NCBI GenBank assembly: GCA_963580285.1
Contig: OY757020.1
Coordinates: forward strand, 100,877,497 to 100,941,496
Direction of reading: 5' to 3'
Length of the DNA: 64,000 bases
From: Lucinisca nassula
Lineage: Eukaryota; Mollusca; Bivalvia; Lucinida; Lucinidae
The position numbers and the translations under genes were made by a program. Shown one piece after another: positions 32,708-45,042 of the stretch; position 1 is the first letter of the stretch; the number at the start of each line of letters is the position of its first letter. The notes beneath the pieces were generated by a model. It saw only the letters and a list, made by a program, of their open reading frames with translations. It ran no database searches and had not been told where the DNA came from.

Positions 32708-33210
32708 GTAGAAATAAAACAAAGATCAGGAATTGATACAATTAACTTACTCCACCCATAAAAGACACCAAAGGGAAAGAAATATAAACATTAAGCGACC
32801 AGACCATAATGGAAACCTAAACAAAGGAAGGACATAAGGACAGTTACTTTCCCACAAAATGGCCATATGGCCATCAAAAATTAAAAGACACAAGTGATAC
32901 ACACAGTAAGTAACAAACAACAACATAAATAAATCGCCACAGAAGAGCCGCATTGGAACGGTCAGTGGAAGATTTCCACTGGGGGGCTTAAATCGATTTT
33001 ACGTGGCCACAATCCTCGCCCTTACTTCTGTCGCGATTTAGACAAATAATTTGTTCAGTCCGCATGAAGGCCTCCTAACTCATCAGTGCAACATCTCCGT
33101 GAACACAAAAATCAAAGAACCACAGAGGTGAGACAACGGTGAGGACTCGACAGCAAGAAACCACTGAAATGCTGGAGCAAAAGAAAACCAACAGAAAACC
33201 AACAGTTAGA
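32708..33210 (-). repeat. PLE terminal repeat Z2
   Basis: Near-identical to Z4; separates P2 from P3. The period between equivalent points of P2 and P3 is 2,242 bp. Confidence 0.75.
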
Positions 33211-33294
33211 CTCCGATGGGCCCGACCAGAGACAGAGCATCAGGCACCAACCAACATTACCTTGAATTAGATCTCTCTAATTCTCAATAAGCCT

Positions 33295-34971
33295 TTACGT
33301 TGGAACCGTCATAGAATCTGAGGCCTGACCCACCGGCGTGCAATTAAAGAGGGAAGCAAAGTTGCCAACCGTGATTGGGTTAACTACCATGCATGCAGTC
33401 TGTCGTATAATATCCATGTTGTACCCAATCTTTTTATATCGAAGAATGATTTTACGAATTTGGGTGCTAAAGTCATTGCGGTTGTATATTTTTCTGAATT
33501 TATATACTAAGTCACCATAAAATTCGGGTTCCGATAGACCTTGTTGCAGAAGAGATTTAAGTCCAATATTGAATTTTGAAATTAAATCAGAATGGCGTCT
33601 ATAAAATTTTGAAAAGGATTTGCGTAGTTTATATGGTACCGATAACCCTGATTAAGAAGTTTAGCCACTAATAATTTATTGCGAGAATTGAAGTCAATTA
33701 CGCGACTACACACTCTAGGAAATCGAATTAATTGCGAAATATAAATGCCATAGGATGGCGCACGAGGAACATCACCATCCAAAAAAGGAAAATTTACAAT
33801 CTCAAAATCAAAGTCATCGCGTTTATCATAAATTTTACACGAAACAAACCCATCTACAATAGATAGATGTAAATCCAAAAACGGGGCCTCGGTATCAGAA
33901 GAATTTGCTTTATTTAACTGAAGTTCTGGGGGGTAAATCTGACTGATCAAACCATCGAAATAGTATTATCAATATTTAATAAATCATCTAAATATATAGA
34001 AGTGGAGCTACAAGCTTCAATAATTTTAGATTGGTTATCAATGGAAAGCGACAACACGAAGTCTCTTTCATAACAATACAAGAATAGATCAGCCACAAGA
34101 GGTGCGCAATTCGTACCCATCGGAATGCCCACAATTTGTCTAATAACTTAGTACCGAATCTAATATAAATATTGTCAAGTAGAAAGGTGAGGGCATCACA
34201 CACTTTCTGACATGACCAAAGTGTTTAATTCTTATGCTCTTTAGAAGTGAAAAATGCATTTCTGACATTACATGCAAGATAGAATCTTTTCTGTGAAAAG
34301 CCCATTCAATCAAATCATTAAGCTTTTCTTTTATAAGATTATGAGGAAGTGTAGTGTAAAGAGTGGAAAAATCTTAAGTAGACAGACTTGAAGCACGAAA
34401 ATGTCTGGATTTCAATTTATTAAAAACCTCATTCGAATTTTTTATAGACCAAAACAGATTTCTCCCTGATCTTTCAAAGACTTTATCACAATATTTAATC
34501 ACATGCGTTTTAATAGCAGTAAGACAGGAAGTTAATAATTAAGAAAGTTCAGTGGTCGTGCAAGAGCTAGAATTTGCAATAAACCGTTCCTTGAAAGGTC
34601 TTTTATGTAGTGTAGGTAACCAGTATAGCGTAGGAAGCTTGTCTTGGCCTTCGGTAACACACACAGCAAACTTGGTGGCTGAGTGACAAATATGTTTATC
34701 TACTATTACTCTCTCTTCAGCTAAAGGCTAAAGTTCATAAGCCTTAACCACCAAGCTCCTGCTTAAGCGTGTTCACAGAGTGGCGCCGTCACACCACGAC
34801 GACGTTGTTAGCGGCCTTGTCTGCAGGGGCCAAAACAAACTTCTTATGAAATTCTTGAATACCTAGTTTAAGATGGCGTAAAGACAATTCTTGAATACCT
34901 AGTTTAAGATGGCGTAAAGACGTCTTAGGCTTAGGAGGTAATAATTTAGTATTTTGAGAATAGAAAGAAAA
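33295..34971 (-). pseudogene. PLE body P3 (reverse transcriptase), decayed
   Basis: Same structure and the same three RT lesions as P2 (TAA after 'KEHKN', deletion in 'LFRQ', insertion after 'GYRY'). It keeps the 30-bp segment deleted in P2. Private lesions include a TAA near 34,373, a stop near 34,541 and a stop near 34,729. Confidence 0.7.
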
Positions 34972-35087
34972 GTAGAAATAAAACAAAGATCAGGAATTGA
35001 TACAATTAACTTACTCCATCCATAAAAGACACCAAAGGGAAAGAAATATAAACATTAAGCGACCAGACCATAATGGAAACCTAAACA
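34972..35087 (-). repeat. PLE terminal repeat Z3, first part (split by Nimb-G)
   Basis: The repeat is cut at GGAAACCTAAACA (35,075-35,087), which is duplicated at 44,559-44,571 beyond the LINE insertion. Confidence 0.85.
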
Positions 35088-35239
35088 TGATGATGATGAT
35101 GATGATTTCGTGTTTAACGACGCGTCAACCCTCTTTGTGGGTCATAAGCGTCAAACGGTTGATGGTTAAACGGCATGAATAATTATGATGATATTAAAAG
35201 CAAAAAGTCAGAATGATAATGTATAAAAATCTGAAACAG

Positions 35240-37250
35240 TTAAATCTTATGAAAAAGTCCAATTTCTTTTAAGAATAAAATAATATTATCAACAGGTACA
35301 TCTCGAAACAGTTGTTGCAAAGTGTCAGCTTTGAAATATAAAATACGTGAGGGTGAAAAGTCAACACAGTCAATTAAGATATGTTTCACAGTGAATGGCT
35401 GATCACAACCTACACAAGAAGGCTGATCATCACCATTAAAAATATAAGAATGAGTAACTCTAGTATGGCCGATGCGCAGTCGTGTTAATACTACGTCCTC
35501 TTTTCTGGAAAACTGTGGAGGAGAGCATTTTGTACTAACGACAGGTTTAATGGCATGGAGTTTGTTATTTATTGCACGGTCCCATTCGCCTTGCCATTCC
35601 GACAAGATGTATCTGTTGATAAATGGTTTAAAATTGTTAAAAGGAATTTTAAAAACAGATGGATCAAGATTGAGCGATTCCTTTGCTTTCTTGTCAGCAT
35701 ATTCATTGCCGACAATGCCAATATGGCTCGGAAGCCAACAAAACAAGATTTGGTGTGTTTTAGAAATTTCATGATGTTTTTCGATCAATTTTTGAATTTG
35801 AGGATTTTTAGATGATGAATGGTCTAAAGCCTTAAGCACAGAAAGTGAATCCGAAAATATAATTGCTTTTTGAATTGTTGAAGAACTGATAAAATCTAAA
35901 GCTAGGTCTATTGCTTTGGCTTCAGCTGTAAAAATAGATGAACCATCTGGAAGGCGCATGGTTTTGTGCGTATCTTTAGAAACATACGCACAGCCAACTT
36001 TATCTCCTTCTTTGGAACCATCAGTATAGACTTGCTGGTAATCACTGTAACGTGACTGCAGTACCTGAAAGTTTTGTTTGAGAAGTATTGGATTTGATTC
36101 GGATTTTTTGCCATCATGTAAGTCGAACAGAATAGAAGGTTGTTTAATACACCAAGATGGAACTTCGTCGGTTTCATGTTTTTGAATATTTTTAAGGTCG
36201 ATACCTGAATTTTCCAGCAGTGGTAAAATACGTAATCCAAATGGTTTGATTGCTGTGGGTTTTGTTTCATACTTATCTACAAATTGAGGTCGAAATGAAA
36301 TTTTGGATGCCGGGTTAGATGGATTTGCAGCAAGTCTGATAGCATACTGAAGAGAAAGTTTCTCTCTGCGCGAGGTTAAAGATGGTTCACCTGCTTCTAC
36401 ATAAAGGCTTAATACGGGAGAAGTACGGAAGGCTCCCATGGCCAGACGAAGGCCTTGGTGATGGATAGTATCCAAGGATTTTAAATAGGACTTTCTGGCA
36501 GAACCATAAACAACAGACCCATAATCTAATTTAGATCTTATTAAAGACCGGTAAAGATGTAATAAAGTATACCGATCTGCTCCCCAACTTGTATGAGCTA
36601 AAACTTTCAAAAGATTCAAAGCTTTTAAGCATTTCGCTTTAAGATATTTAATATGTGGAATAAAAGATAACTTTTGATCAAATATGACCCCAAGAAATTT
36701 GGCTTCTTCAACAACAGGAATTTGTGATCCGTATAAAAACAGGGAAGGATGTTCGTGTTTCTTCCGTAGTTTACAAAAATGAACACACTGCGTTTTCGAC
36801 TTGGAGAACTTGAAACCATTTTTATCAGTCCATTCTTCTATTCTTTTTAAATTTTGTTGTAACTTTCGTTCAATTGTTTTCATATTTTTTGAACGGTAAC
36901 ATATACAAAAATCATCAACATACAATGAACAATCAGTTTTGTCGTCCAAACATTGTACAATATTGTTTATTTTGATGTTAAATAGCGTAGTTGAAAGAAT
37001 ACTACCCTGTGGGACACCCTGTTCTTGATCATAGAAATCTGACAGGGTAGACCCCACACGCACCTGAAACATGCGCTCCCCTAAAAAGCTTTCAATAAAA
37101 CTGGGAAGTTTTCCTCTTAAGCCAATGTTATGTAGATCTTTCAATATTCCATAACGCCATGTTGTATCATATGCTTTCTCCAAGTCAAAAAAGACAGCCA
37201 CTACGTGTTCTTTGTTAATAAAAGCATCTCGTATAAATGTTTCTAGTCTT
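35240..37250 (-). pseudogene. Nimb-G ORF2, C-terminal part (RT palm, thumb, RNase H)
   Basis: Open from near 'MAVFFDLEKAYD' to 'KEIGLFHKI': RT 'YVDD', RNase H 'YTDGS', 'FSDS' and 'PSHIG', and the terminal CX2CX7HX4C finger. It is separated from its own N-terminal part (40,902-42,596) by Nimb-F. The apparent continuation into 37,251-38,925 is Nimb-F sequence joined with loss of two bases. Confidence 0.85.
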
Positions 37251-38925
37251 TTAAATTGTCATTGGTACTACGTTCCGAACGAAAGCCCGATTGATATTCT
37301 GAAATGAGGTTGTTGGACTCTAAGTACCAGACTAATCTCTTGTTTATCATGCTCTCCAATGTTTTACACAAACAACTTGTCAAAGCTATCGGACGATAAT
37401 TTGTAGGTTCTGCATGATCTTTCCCTGGTTTCGGAATTGGTACAACTGTAGCTACACGCCAACCCTCAGGACAGACCCCCGTTTCCCAAATATTATTAAA
37501 GATATCTAAAAGTGTTGTAAGAGAACTTTTTGGCAGATGCTTAAGCATCTGATAATGAATTTCATCGGGGCCGGTTGCCGTATCATGTGATTTTTCAATG
37601 GCTTCAACGAGTTCGGATAAGTTAAATGGTGTGTTGTATTCTTCGTGATTAAGGGATTTGAAGTTAAGTTTTCTTTTCTCCTGGTCCTTTTTGAAATTTC
37701 TAAAAGTGTCAGAATAATTACGCGATGATGAATTTCTCAAAAATGTGTGACCAAGAGTATCTGAAATATCTTTTTTTGTTGAAGCTATTGTGTCAAATTC
37801 AGTATTTAAATGTGTAAAACTAGAAGACTTTGTTTTTCCTGAAATTTTTCGTACCATATCCCAAACCTTTTTAATGGGGGTTTTATAGTTCAATTTGGAG
37901 ACATATTCTCTCCATGACTTTCGTTTGGAAGCTCGGATTGTTCGCCGAGCTTTAGCTCTAAAAACTTTTACGTCGTTGAGCTTTTCTGAAGTGGGATTTT
38001 TGCAGAACTTATTTAGAGCCTGTTTACGCTTTTTAATAGCTTCTTTACAGTCATTATTAAACCAAGGCTTGCTTTTCTTAGTATTTGTGGAGGTCTTTGG
38101 AATGCATTGTTCTGATATGTTAATAAGTGTATCTGTGAAATCAGAAACAATGTCAGATGATTCATTTAAGTGATCAACTGATAACTCTTCTTCACATAAA
38201 TTATGGAATAATTCCCAGTCGGCTTTATTCATTTTCCATTTCTGGTTACAGTCTTCATCTGGTTCGTTTACGCTCTCTATTATAACAGGAATGTGATCAC
38301 TTCCGCACTGATCATCATGAACAGACCAGTCATAGTCCAAGAAGAGAGATGGGTGACACAAAGAGAGATCTAAAGAAGACAAATGACCTGTCGCAGGGTG
38401 AAGGTAAGTATAAGATTTATCATTCATCAAGCAAAGATCGTTCTTTGCAATAAAATCTTCGACAAGTGCTCCTCTGTTATTAACATCTTTACAGCCCCAT
38501 AGAATATTGTGACCATTGAAGTCGCCAACTAAAAGATATGGCGATGGAAGTTGACTCAGCAATGAGTCAAGATGTTCGGGCTTTAAAGAAAATGAGGGTG
38601 GGATATATAGAGAGCAAACTGTAGTTTCTTTATCCAGAGAAACCGATACTGCTACAGCTTGAAGGTCGGTTTTTAATTTGATCTCTCTTTGTGGTAAACA
38701 TGATTTAACAAAAATTGAGCTGCCACCAGATGGTTTGTTACCATCAGAATAGATATAGTTGTATGTATTGAAACCCCTGACATCTATGTTGTCATCAGTT
38801 TTTAAAAAAGTTTCTTGCAAACAAAACACCGATGGGGTTAGTAGCGAAATAAGTAATAAGAGTTCATTATAATTTGATTTAAGACCTCGACAATTCCATT
38901 GTATTATTTTGTGTTTTAAATCCAT
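37251..38925 (-). pseudogene. Nimb-F ORF2, N-terminal part (APE, RT fingers)
   Basis: From 'MDLKHKIIQWNCRG' (38,925), 32 nt after the ORF1 stop, to 'SERSTNDNL'. The APE residues N11, E38, D135, N137, D210 and H211 are present. The join to Nimb-G at 37,250 drops two bases and shifts the frame. Confidence 0.85.
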
Positions 38926-38957
38926 TTTAAGGAGAGATATTTAAAGACTAGAAACTA

Positions 38958-40352
38958 TTATGGAGGTGCAATTGGTGATATAGATCTGCTACCACCAGCT
39001 CGTGGTGTGGCAGACCTCGATCTGTTATTGCCACTTGGTGATGATGGAGTTTCAGTCAACTCCATATCACTGTCACTCAAAGATCCGAATCTGTTCTGAA
39101 ATTTTATATTGTCTCTTTCCATTTTACGTTGTCTGTCTGTTTGTCTTTGAGACAATTGATGTTTTTTTATCGGATCTTGCGACCCCTTATTAGTTCGACC
39201 TGGGTCGGGTTTCTCTTTTACATTCGGCGCTGGCTTCGGTACGGTCGCTGTCGACCGATCCGAAGCAACCTGGATTGCGCCTTTTGATAAATTGGTTGAA
39301 CTTTGTGGTGCTGGAGTGGATTTACTCCATGCACCAGACTTTTTCAGTTCAGCAATGTATGATTCAGCAGTCTGTGTTGCGGAGCTGGTACATTTTACAC
39401 CAGCACCCTTTGTGATGCTGGCGAAACTGGTAGTTGGTGTTATGTATCGCTCTTCGACAATCTTCCGCGCTTCTGGGAATGTTATCCCCCTTTGGTATTT
39501 GACGGTAAGTATTTCTTTTTCTTTTTTCCACGCCGGACAGTCTCGGGAGAAAACAGCATGTTTGCCATCACAATTTACGCATTTGGGTTCATTTTTGCAG
39601 TTGAGGTGATTATCAACATGCTTTTCTTCACCACAATTAGGACAGAGTTTTTTTCTCTGACATCTGCTTTCGTGATGGCCAAAAGCCTGACAAGAGTAAC
39701 ATCTAAGAGGGTTTGGGATGTATACCTCTACGTTAATGGAAAGATATGCTACTTTGATTTTCTTGGGTAGAATTGGTGTATTAAAAGTCAACACATAAGT
39801 TGCTGTTGGTTTTAGTACACCATTTCTACGAACTTGAATGTTACGAACACCAACAACTCCCTGATCCTTAAGGTTATCGACTATCTCTTCATCTGAGCAA
39901 GGACGCAGTTCTGGACTGCGAATCACTCCCTTAGATGAATTGAGCGTGTTATGTAAAGCGACTTTAACTTTTAGATCAAAGAGTTTGTTGGTGTTTAGCA
40001 GGCTTACCACTTGCTGTTTTTTCTCGACTTCTAAGAGAAGATCACCCGATTTGAGTTGTTTTATACTCTTAGGGTGTCCGGCAATGGAGAGAATACTTTT
40101 CTCGATGACGAAGGGGGAAAGGCTAGATACAGTTCGTGTATCGTCAAGTGACGTAACGACCAAGAAACGCGGAACATTGTCAAAATTTGGTTCAGCAGAC
40201 TGCTGACTAGATTGTTGACTTGACTGCTGACTGGATTGTTGACTGTGTTCATCCGATTCGGATGAATCTTCTTGTTTTTTACGTTTAGGTGCGTTGTGGT
40301 TAGGTGATTTGCGGTTAGGTGATTTGCGGTTATGTTTTTTTCCAGGAGCCAT
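38958..40352 (-). CDS. Nimb-F ORF1, intact (464 aa, CCHC RNA-binding protein)
   Basis: Open from 'MAPGKKHNRK' to 'SISPIAPP'. Basic head with 'KSPNR' repeated, a (SQQ)n tract, RRM-like region, knuckles 'CYSCQAFGHHESRC', 'CPNCGEEKHVDNHLNC' and 'CVNCDGKHAVFSRDC', and a Ser/Arg-rich tail. Expected to bind LINE RNA in the cytoplasmic particle. It differs from the Nimb-G ORF1 mainly by one extra five-residue head repeat. The element carrying it cannot make full ORF2. Confidence 0.85.
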   Translation of the reverse strand: MAPGKKHNRKSPNRKSPNHNAPKRKKQEDSSESDEHSQQSSQQSSQQSSQQSAEPNFDNVPRFLVVTSLDDTRTVSSLSPFVIEKSILSIAGHPKSIKQLKSGDLLLEVEKKQQVVSLLNTNKLFDLKVKVALHNTLNSSKGVIRSPELRPCSDEEIVDNLKDQGVVGVRNIQVRRNGVLKPTATYVLTFNTPILPKKIKVAYLSINVEVYIPNPLRCYSCQAFGHHESRCQRKKLCPNCGEEKHVDNHLNCKNEPKCVNCDGKHAVFSRDCPAWKKEKEILTVKYQRGITFPEARKIVEERYITPTTSFASITKGAGVKCTSSATQTAESYIAELKKSGAWSKSTPAPQSSTNLSKGAIQVASDRSTATVPKPAPNVKEKPDPGRTNKGSQDPIKKHQLSQRQTDRQRKMERDNIKFQNRFGSLSDSDMELTETPSSPSGNNRSRSATPRAGGSRSISPIAPP

Positions 40353-40794
40353 AAGAAAAAAATTCTAGTTTCGTCCCAAGTGCTCTCCGCCCTCCGTGGA
40401 GCCCTACAAGGGAACACCATACTGGAGTGGTTATCCAACTCGCAGATGTTAGAGATACACGTGAGATATACTCGTATAAACAAAATGCCTACACGATTGA
40501 TCCGTTAAGCCACCGCCTTCTAGAGATAAAAAGACAGAAAAGGGTAAGGTAAATGGGCATATGGTTGGTATCAGGAAAGATACAAAAAGAGTTGAAGAGA
40601 AAGCAAAGCGGTATCTCTAGGGCTCGGCGTGACCAGCCGATTGACCGTGCCGGACCGCACGGCCACCCGTCTACACCGAAAAGCCAGGCCAAAGAGGCGT
40701 GTTGGGCACCTGAAGCACCGCCACCTCAGGTAACCCTCAACCTCCAGGATCCCTTCTTCCGGTTTACAGGACGCCACCCACGGCAAACGGGTGG

Positions 40795-40901
40795 TACTTC
40801 CTTTAGCTCTTCCCAGTGGGCACATTGACCACAGCAGCAACGTGCCCAGTGGGAATTGAGCCCCCAGGGCCACGGCAAGGCAGGAAGTCTAATACCTGGG
40901 G
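40795..40901 (-). ncRNA. HDV-like ribozyme at the 5' end of Nimb-F (predicted)
   Basis: P1 is one C shorter (CCCCAGG at 40,901-40,895). P2, P3, P4 and the C-U-A-A segment are conserved. The apical P4 pair is G-U here. Confidence 0.6.
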
Positions 40902-42596
40902 AATAAATGTTTCTAGTCTTATTAAATTGTCATTGGTACTACGTTCCGAACGAAAGCCCGATTGATATTCTGAAATGAGGTTGTTGGACTCTAAGTACCA
41001 GACTAATCTCTTGTTTATCATTCTCTCCAATGTTTTACACAAACAACTTGTCAAAGCTATCGGACGATAATTTGTAGGTTCTGCATGATCTTTCCCTGGT
41101 TTCGGAATTGGTACAACTGTAGCTACACGCCAGCTCTCAGGACAGACCCCCGTTTCCCAAATATTATTAAAGATATCTAAAAGTGTTGTAAGAGAACTTT
41201 TTGGCAGATGCTTAAGCATCTGATAATGAATTTCATCGGGGCCGGTTGCCGTATCATGTGATTTTTCAATGGCTTCAACGAGTTCGGATAAGTTAAAAGG
41301 TTTGTTGTATTCTTCGTGATTAAGTGATTTAAAGTTTAGATTTCTTTTCTCTTGGTCCTTTTTGAAATTTCTAAAAGTGTCAGAATAATTACGCGATGAT
41401 GAATTTCTCAAGAATGTGTGCCCAAGAGTATCTGAAATATCTTTTTTTGTTGAAGCTATTGTGTCAAATTCAGTATTTAAATGTGTAAAACTAGAAGACT
41501 TTGTTTTTCCTGAAATTTTTCGTACCATATCCCAAACCTTTTTAATGGGGGTTTTATAGTTCAATTTGGAGACATATTCTCTCCATGACTTTCGTTTGGA
41601 AGCTCGGATTGTTCGCCGAGCTTTAGCTCTAAAAACTTTTACGTCGTTGAGCTTTTCTGAAGTGGGATTTTTGCAGAACTTATTTAGAGCCTGTTTACGC
41701 TTTTTAATAGCTTCTTTACAGTCATTATTAAACCAAGGCTTGCTTTTCTTAGTATTTGTGGAGGTCTTTGGAATGCATTGTTCTGATATGTTAATAAGTG
41801 TATCTGTGAAATCAGAAACAATGTCGGATGATTCATTAAAATGATCAATTGATAACTCTTCTTCACATAAATTATGGAATAATTCCCAGTCGGCTTTATT
41901 CATTTTCCATTTCTGGTTACAGTCCTTATCTGGTTCGTTTACACTCTCAATTATAACAGGGAAGTGATCACTTCCGCACTGATCATCATGAACAGACCAG
42001 TCATAGTCCAAGAAGAGAGATGGGTGACACAAAGAGAGATCCAAAGAAGACAAATGACCTGTCGCTGGGTGAAGGTAAGTATAAGATTTATCATTCATCA
42101 AGCAAAGATCGCTCTTTGCAATAAAATCTTCAACAAGTGCTCCTCTGTTATTGATATCTTTACAGCCCCATAGAATATTGTGACCATTGAAGTCGCCAAC
42201 TAAAATATATGGCGATGGAAGTTGACTCAGCAATGAGTCAAGATGTTCGGGCTTTAACGAAAATGAGGGTGGAATATATAAAGAGCAAATTGTAGTTTCT
42301 TTATCCAGAGAAACCGATACTGCTACAGCTTGTAGGTCTGTTTTTAATTTGATCTCTCTTTGTGGTAAACATGATTTAACAAGAATTGAACTGCCACCAG
42401 ATGGTTTGCTACCATCAGAATAGATATAGTTGTATGTATTGAAACCCCTGACATCAATGTTGTCATCAGTTTTTAAAAAAGTTTCTTGTAAACAAAAAAC
42501 CGATGGGTTTAATAACGAAATAAGTAATAAGAGTTCATTATAATTTGGTTTAAGACCTCGACAATTCCATTGTATTATTTTGTGTTTTAAATCCAT
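40902..42596 (-). pseudogene. Nimb-G ORF2, N-terminal part
   Basis: 'MDLKHKIIQWNCRG' (42,596) to 'RLETFI' where the Nimb-F 5' end begins. Codons upstream of the junction are open. Apparent codons beyond 'RLETFI' ('PQVLDFLPCRG...') are Nimb-F 5' UTR. Confidence 0.85.
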
Positions 42597-42628
42597 TTTA
42601 AGGAGAGATATTTAAAGACTAGAAACTA

Positions 42629-44008
42629 TTATGGAGGTGCAATTGGTGATATAGATCTGCTACCACCAGCTCGAGGTGTGGCAGACCTCGATCTGTTATT
42701 GCCACTTGGTGATGATGGAGTTTCAGTCAACTCCATATCACTGTCACTCAAAGATCCGAATCTGTTCTGAAATTTTATATTGTCTCTTTCCATTTTACGT
42801 TGTCTGTCTGTTTGTCTTTGAGACAATTGATGTTTTTTTATCGGATCTTGCGACCCCTTATTAGTTCGACCTGGGTCGGGTTTCTCTTTTACATTCGGCG
42901 CTGGCTTCGGTACGGTCGCTGTCGACCGATCCGAAGCAACCTGGATTGCGCCTTTTGATAAATTGGTTGAACTTTGTGGTGCTGGAGTGGATTTACTCCA
43001 TGCACCAGACTTTTTCAGTTCAGCAATGTATGATTCAGCAGTCTGTGTTGCGGAGCTGGTACATTTTACACCAGCACCCTTTGTGATGCTGGCGAAACTG
43101 GTGGTTGGTGTTATGTATCGCTCTTCGACAATCTTCCGCGCTTCTGGGAATGTTATCCCCCTTTGGTATTTGACGGTAAGTATTTCTTTTTCTTTTTTCC
43201 ACGCCGGACAGTCTCGGGAGAAAACAGCATGTTTGCCATCACAATTTACGCATTTGGGTTCATTTTTGCAGTTGAGGTGATTATCAACATGCTTTTCTTC
43301 ACCACAATTAGGACAGAGTCTTTTTCTCTGACATCTGCTTTCGTGATGGCCAAAAGCCTGACAAGAGTAACATCTAAGAGGGTTTGGGATGTATACCTCT
43401 ACGTTAATGGAAAGATATGCTACTTTGATTTTCTTGGGTAGAATTGGTGTATTAAAAGTCAACACATAAGTTGCTGTTGGTTTTAGTACACCATTTCTAC
43501 GAACTTGAATGTTACGAACACCAACAACTCCCTGATCCTTAAGGTTATCGACTATCTCTTCATCTGAGCAAGGACGCAGTTCTGGACTGCGAATCACTCC
43601 CTTAGATGAATTGAGCGTGTTATGTAAAGCGACTTTAACTTTTAGATCAAAGAGTTTGTTGGTGTTTAGCAGGCTTACCACTTGCTGTTTTTTCTCGACT
43701 TCCAAGAGAAGATCACCCGATTTGAGTTGTTTTATACTCTTAGGGTGTCCGGCAATGGAGAGAATACTTTTCTCGATGACGAAGGGGGAAAGGCTAGATA
43801 CAGTTCGTGTATCGTCAAGTGACGTAACGACCAAGAAACGCGGAACATTGTCAAAATTTGGTTCAGCAGACTGCTGACTAGATTGTTGACTTGACTGCTG
43901 ACTGGATTGTTGACTGTGTTCATCCGATTCGGATGAATCTTCTTGTTTTTTACGTTTAGGTGCGTTGTGGTTAGGTGATTTGCGGTTATGTTTTTTTCCA
44001 GGAGCCAT
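42629..44008 (-). CDS. Nimb-G ORF1, intact (459 aa)
   Basis: Open from 'MAPGKKHNRK' to 'SISPIAPP', with the same layout as the Nimb-F ORF1 (head, SQQ tract, RRM-like part, three CCHC knuckles, Ser/Arg tail). The ORF1 stop and ORF2 ATG are 32 nt apart, which suggests reinitiation or a similar coupling for ORF2. Confidence 0.85.
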   Translation of the reverse strand: MAPGKKHNRKSPNHNAPKRKKQEDSSESDEHSQQSSQQSSQQSSQQSAEPNFDNVPRFLVVTSLDDTRTVSSLSPFVIEKSILSIAGHPKSIKQLKSGDLLLEVEKKQQVVSLLNTNKLFDLKVKVALHNTLNSSKGVIRSPELRPCSDEEIVDNLKDQGVVGVRNIQVRRNGVLKPTATYVLTFNTPILPKKIKVAYLSINVEVYIPNPLRCYSCQAFGHHESRCQRKRLCPNCGEEKHVDNHLNCKNEPKCVNCDGKHAVFSRDCPAWKKEKEILTVKYQRGITFPEARKIVEERYITPTTSFASITKGAGVKCTSSATQTAESYIAELKKSGAWSKSTPAPQSSTNLSKGAIQVASDRSTATVPKPAPNVKEKPDPGRTNKGSQDPIKKHQLSQRQTDRQRKMERDNIKFQNRFGSLSDSDMELTETPSSPSGNNRSRSATPRAGGSRSISPIAPP

Positions 44009-44451
44009 AAGAAAAAAATTCTAGTTTCGTCCCAAGTGCTCTCCGCCCTCCGTGGAGCCCTACAAGGGAACACCATACTGGAGTGGTTATCCAACTCGCA
44101 GATGTTAGAGATACACGTGAGATATACTCGTATAAACAAAATGCCTACACGATTGATCCGTTAAGCCACCGCCTTCTAGAGATAAAAAGACAGAAAAGGG
44201 TAAGGTAAATGGGCATATGGTTGGTATCAGGAAAGATACAAAAAGAGTTGAAGAGAAAGCAAAGCGGTATCTCTAGGGCTCGGCGTGACCAGCCGATTGA
44301 CCGTGCCGGACCGCACGGCCACCCGTCTACACCGAAAAGCCAGGCCAAAGAGGCGTGTTGGGCACCTGAAGCACCGCCACCTCAGGTAACCCTCAACCTC
44401 CAGGATCCCTTCTTCCGGTTTACAGGACGCCACCCACGGCAAACGGGTGGT

Positions 44452-44558
44452 ACTTCCTTTAGCTCTTCCCAGTGGGCACATTGACCACAGCAGCAACGTG
44501 CCCAGTGGGAATTGAGCCCCCAGGGCCACGGCAAGGCAGGAAGTCTAATACCTGGGGG
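44452..44558 (-). ncRNA. HDV-like ribozyme at the 5' end of Nimb-G (predicted)
   Basis: P1 CCCCCAGG (44,558-44,551) pairs with CCTGGGGG; P2 ACTTCC/GGAAGT and the catalytic segment C-U-A-A are kept. The apical P4 pair is G-U. Confidence 0.65.
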
Positions 44559-44958
44559 GGAAACCTAAACAAAGGAAGGCCATAAGGACAGTTACTTTCC
44601 CACAAAATGGCCATATGGCCATCAAAAATTAAAAGACACAAGTGATACACACAGTAAGTAACAAACAACAACATAAATAAATCGCCACAGAAGAGCCGCA
44701 TTGGAACGGTCAGTGGAAGATTTCCACTGGGGGGCTTAAATCGATTTTACGTGGCCACAATCCTCGCCCTTACTTCTGTCGCGATTTAGACAAATAATTT
44801 GTTCAGTCCGCATGAAGGCCTCCTAACTCATCAGTGCAACATCTCCGTGAACACAAAAATCAAAGAACCACAGAGGTGAGACAACGGTGAGGACTCGACA
44901 GCAAGAAACCACTGAAATGCTGGAGCAAAAGAAAACCAACAGAAAACCAACAGTTAGA
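44559..44958 (-). repeat. PLE terminal repeat Z3, second part
   Basis: Resumes after the 13-bp duplication and runs to 'CAGTTAGA' at the 3' side of P4. The P3-to-P4 spacing is 2,264 bp once the LINE insertion is removed. Confidence 0.8.
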
Positions 44959-45042
44959 CTCCGATGGGCCCGACCAGAGACAGAGCATCAGGCACCAACC
45001 AACATTACCTTGAATTAGATCTCTCTAATTCTCAATAAGCCT

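Larger units (their letters stand above)
37251..40901 (-). mobile_element. Nimb-F: 3'-truncated LINE copy starting at the homologous ORF2 position
   Basis: Contains a full 5' UTR, ORF1 and codons 1 to about 555 of ORF2, then stops. Its 3' boundary (37,251) lies immediately after ATAAATGTTTCTAGTCTT, and the same 18 bp directly follows its 5' end at 40,903-40,920. There is no 3' UTR and no (ATC)n tail. Confidence 0.8.
35088..44558 (-). mobile_element. Nimb-G: full-length LINE in Z3, itself containing Nimb-F
   Basis: The TSD GGAAACCTAAACA flanks the block exactly. Nimb-G consists of 35,088-37,250 (3' part) and 40,902-44,558 (5' part), about 5.8 kb together. The 3.65 kb in between is a second 5' portion of the same subfamily (Nimb-F). 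The 3' end has the (ATC)n tail at 35,088-35,107. Confidence 0.9.
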
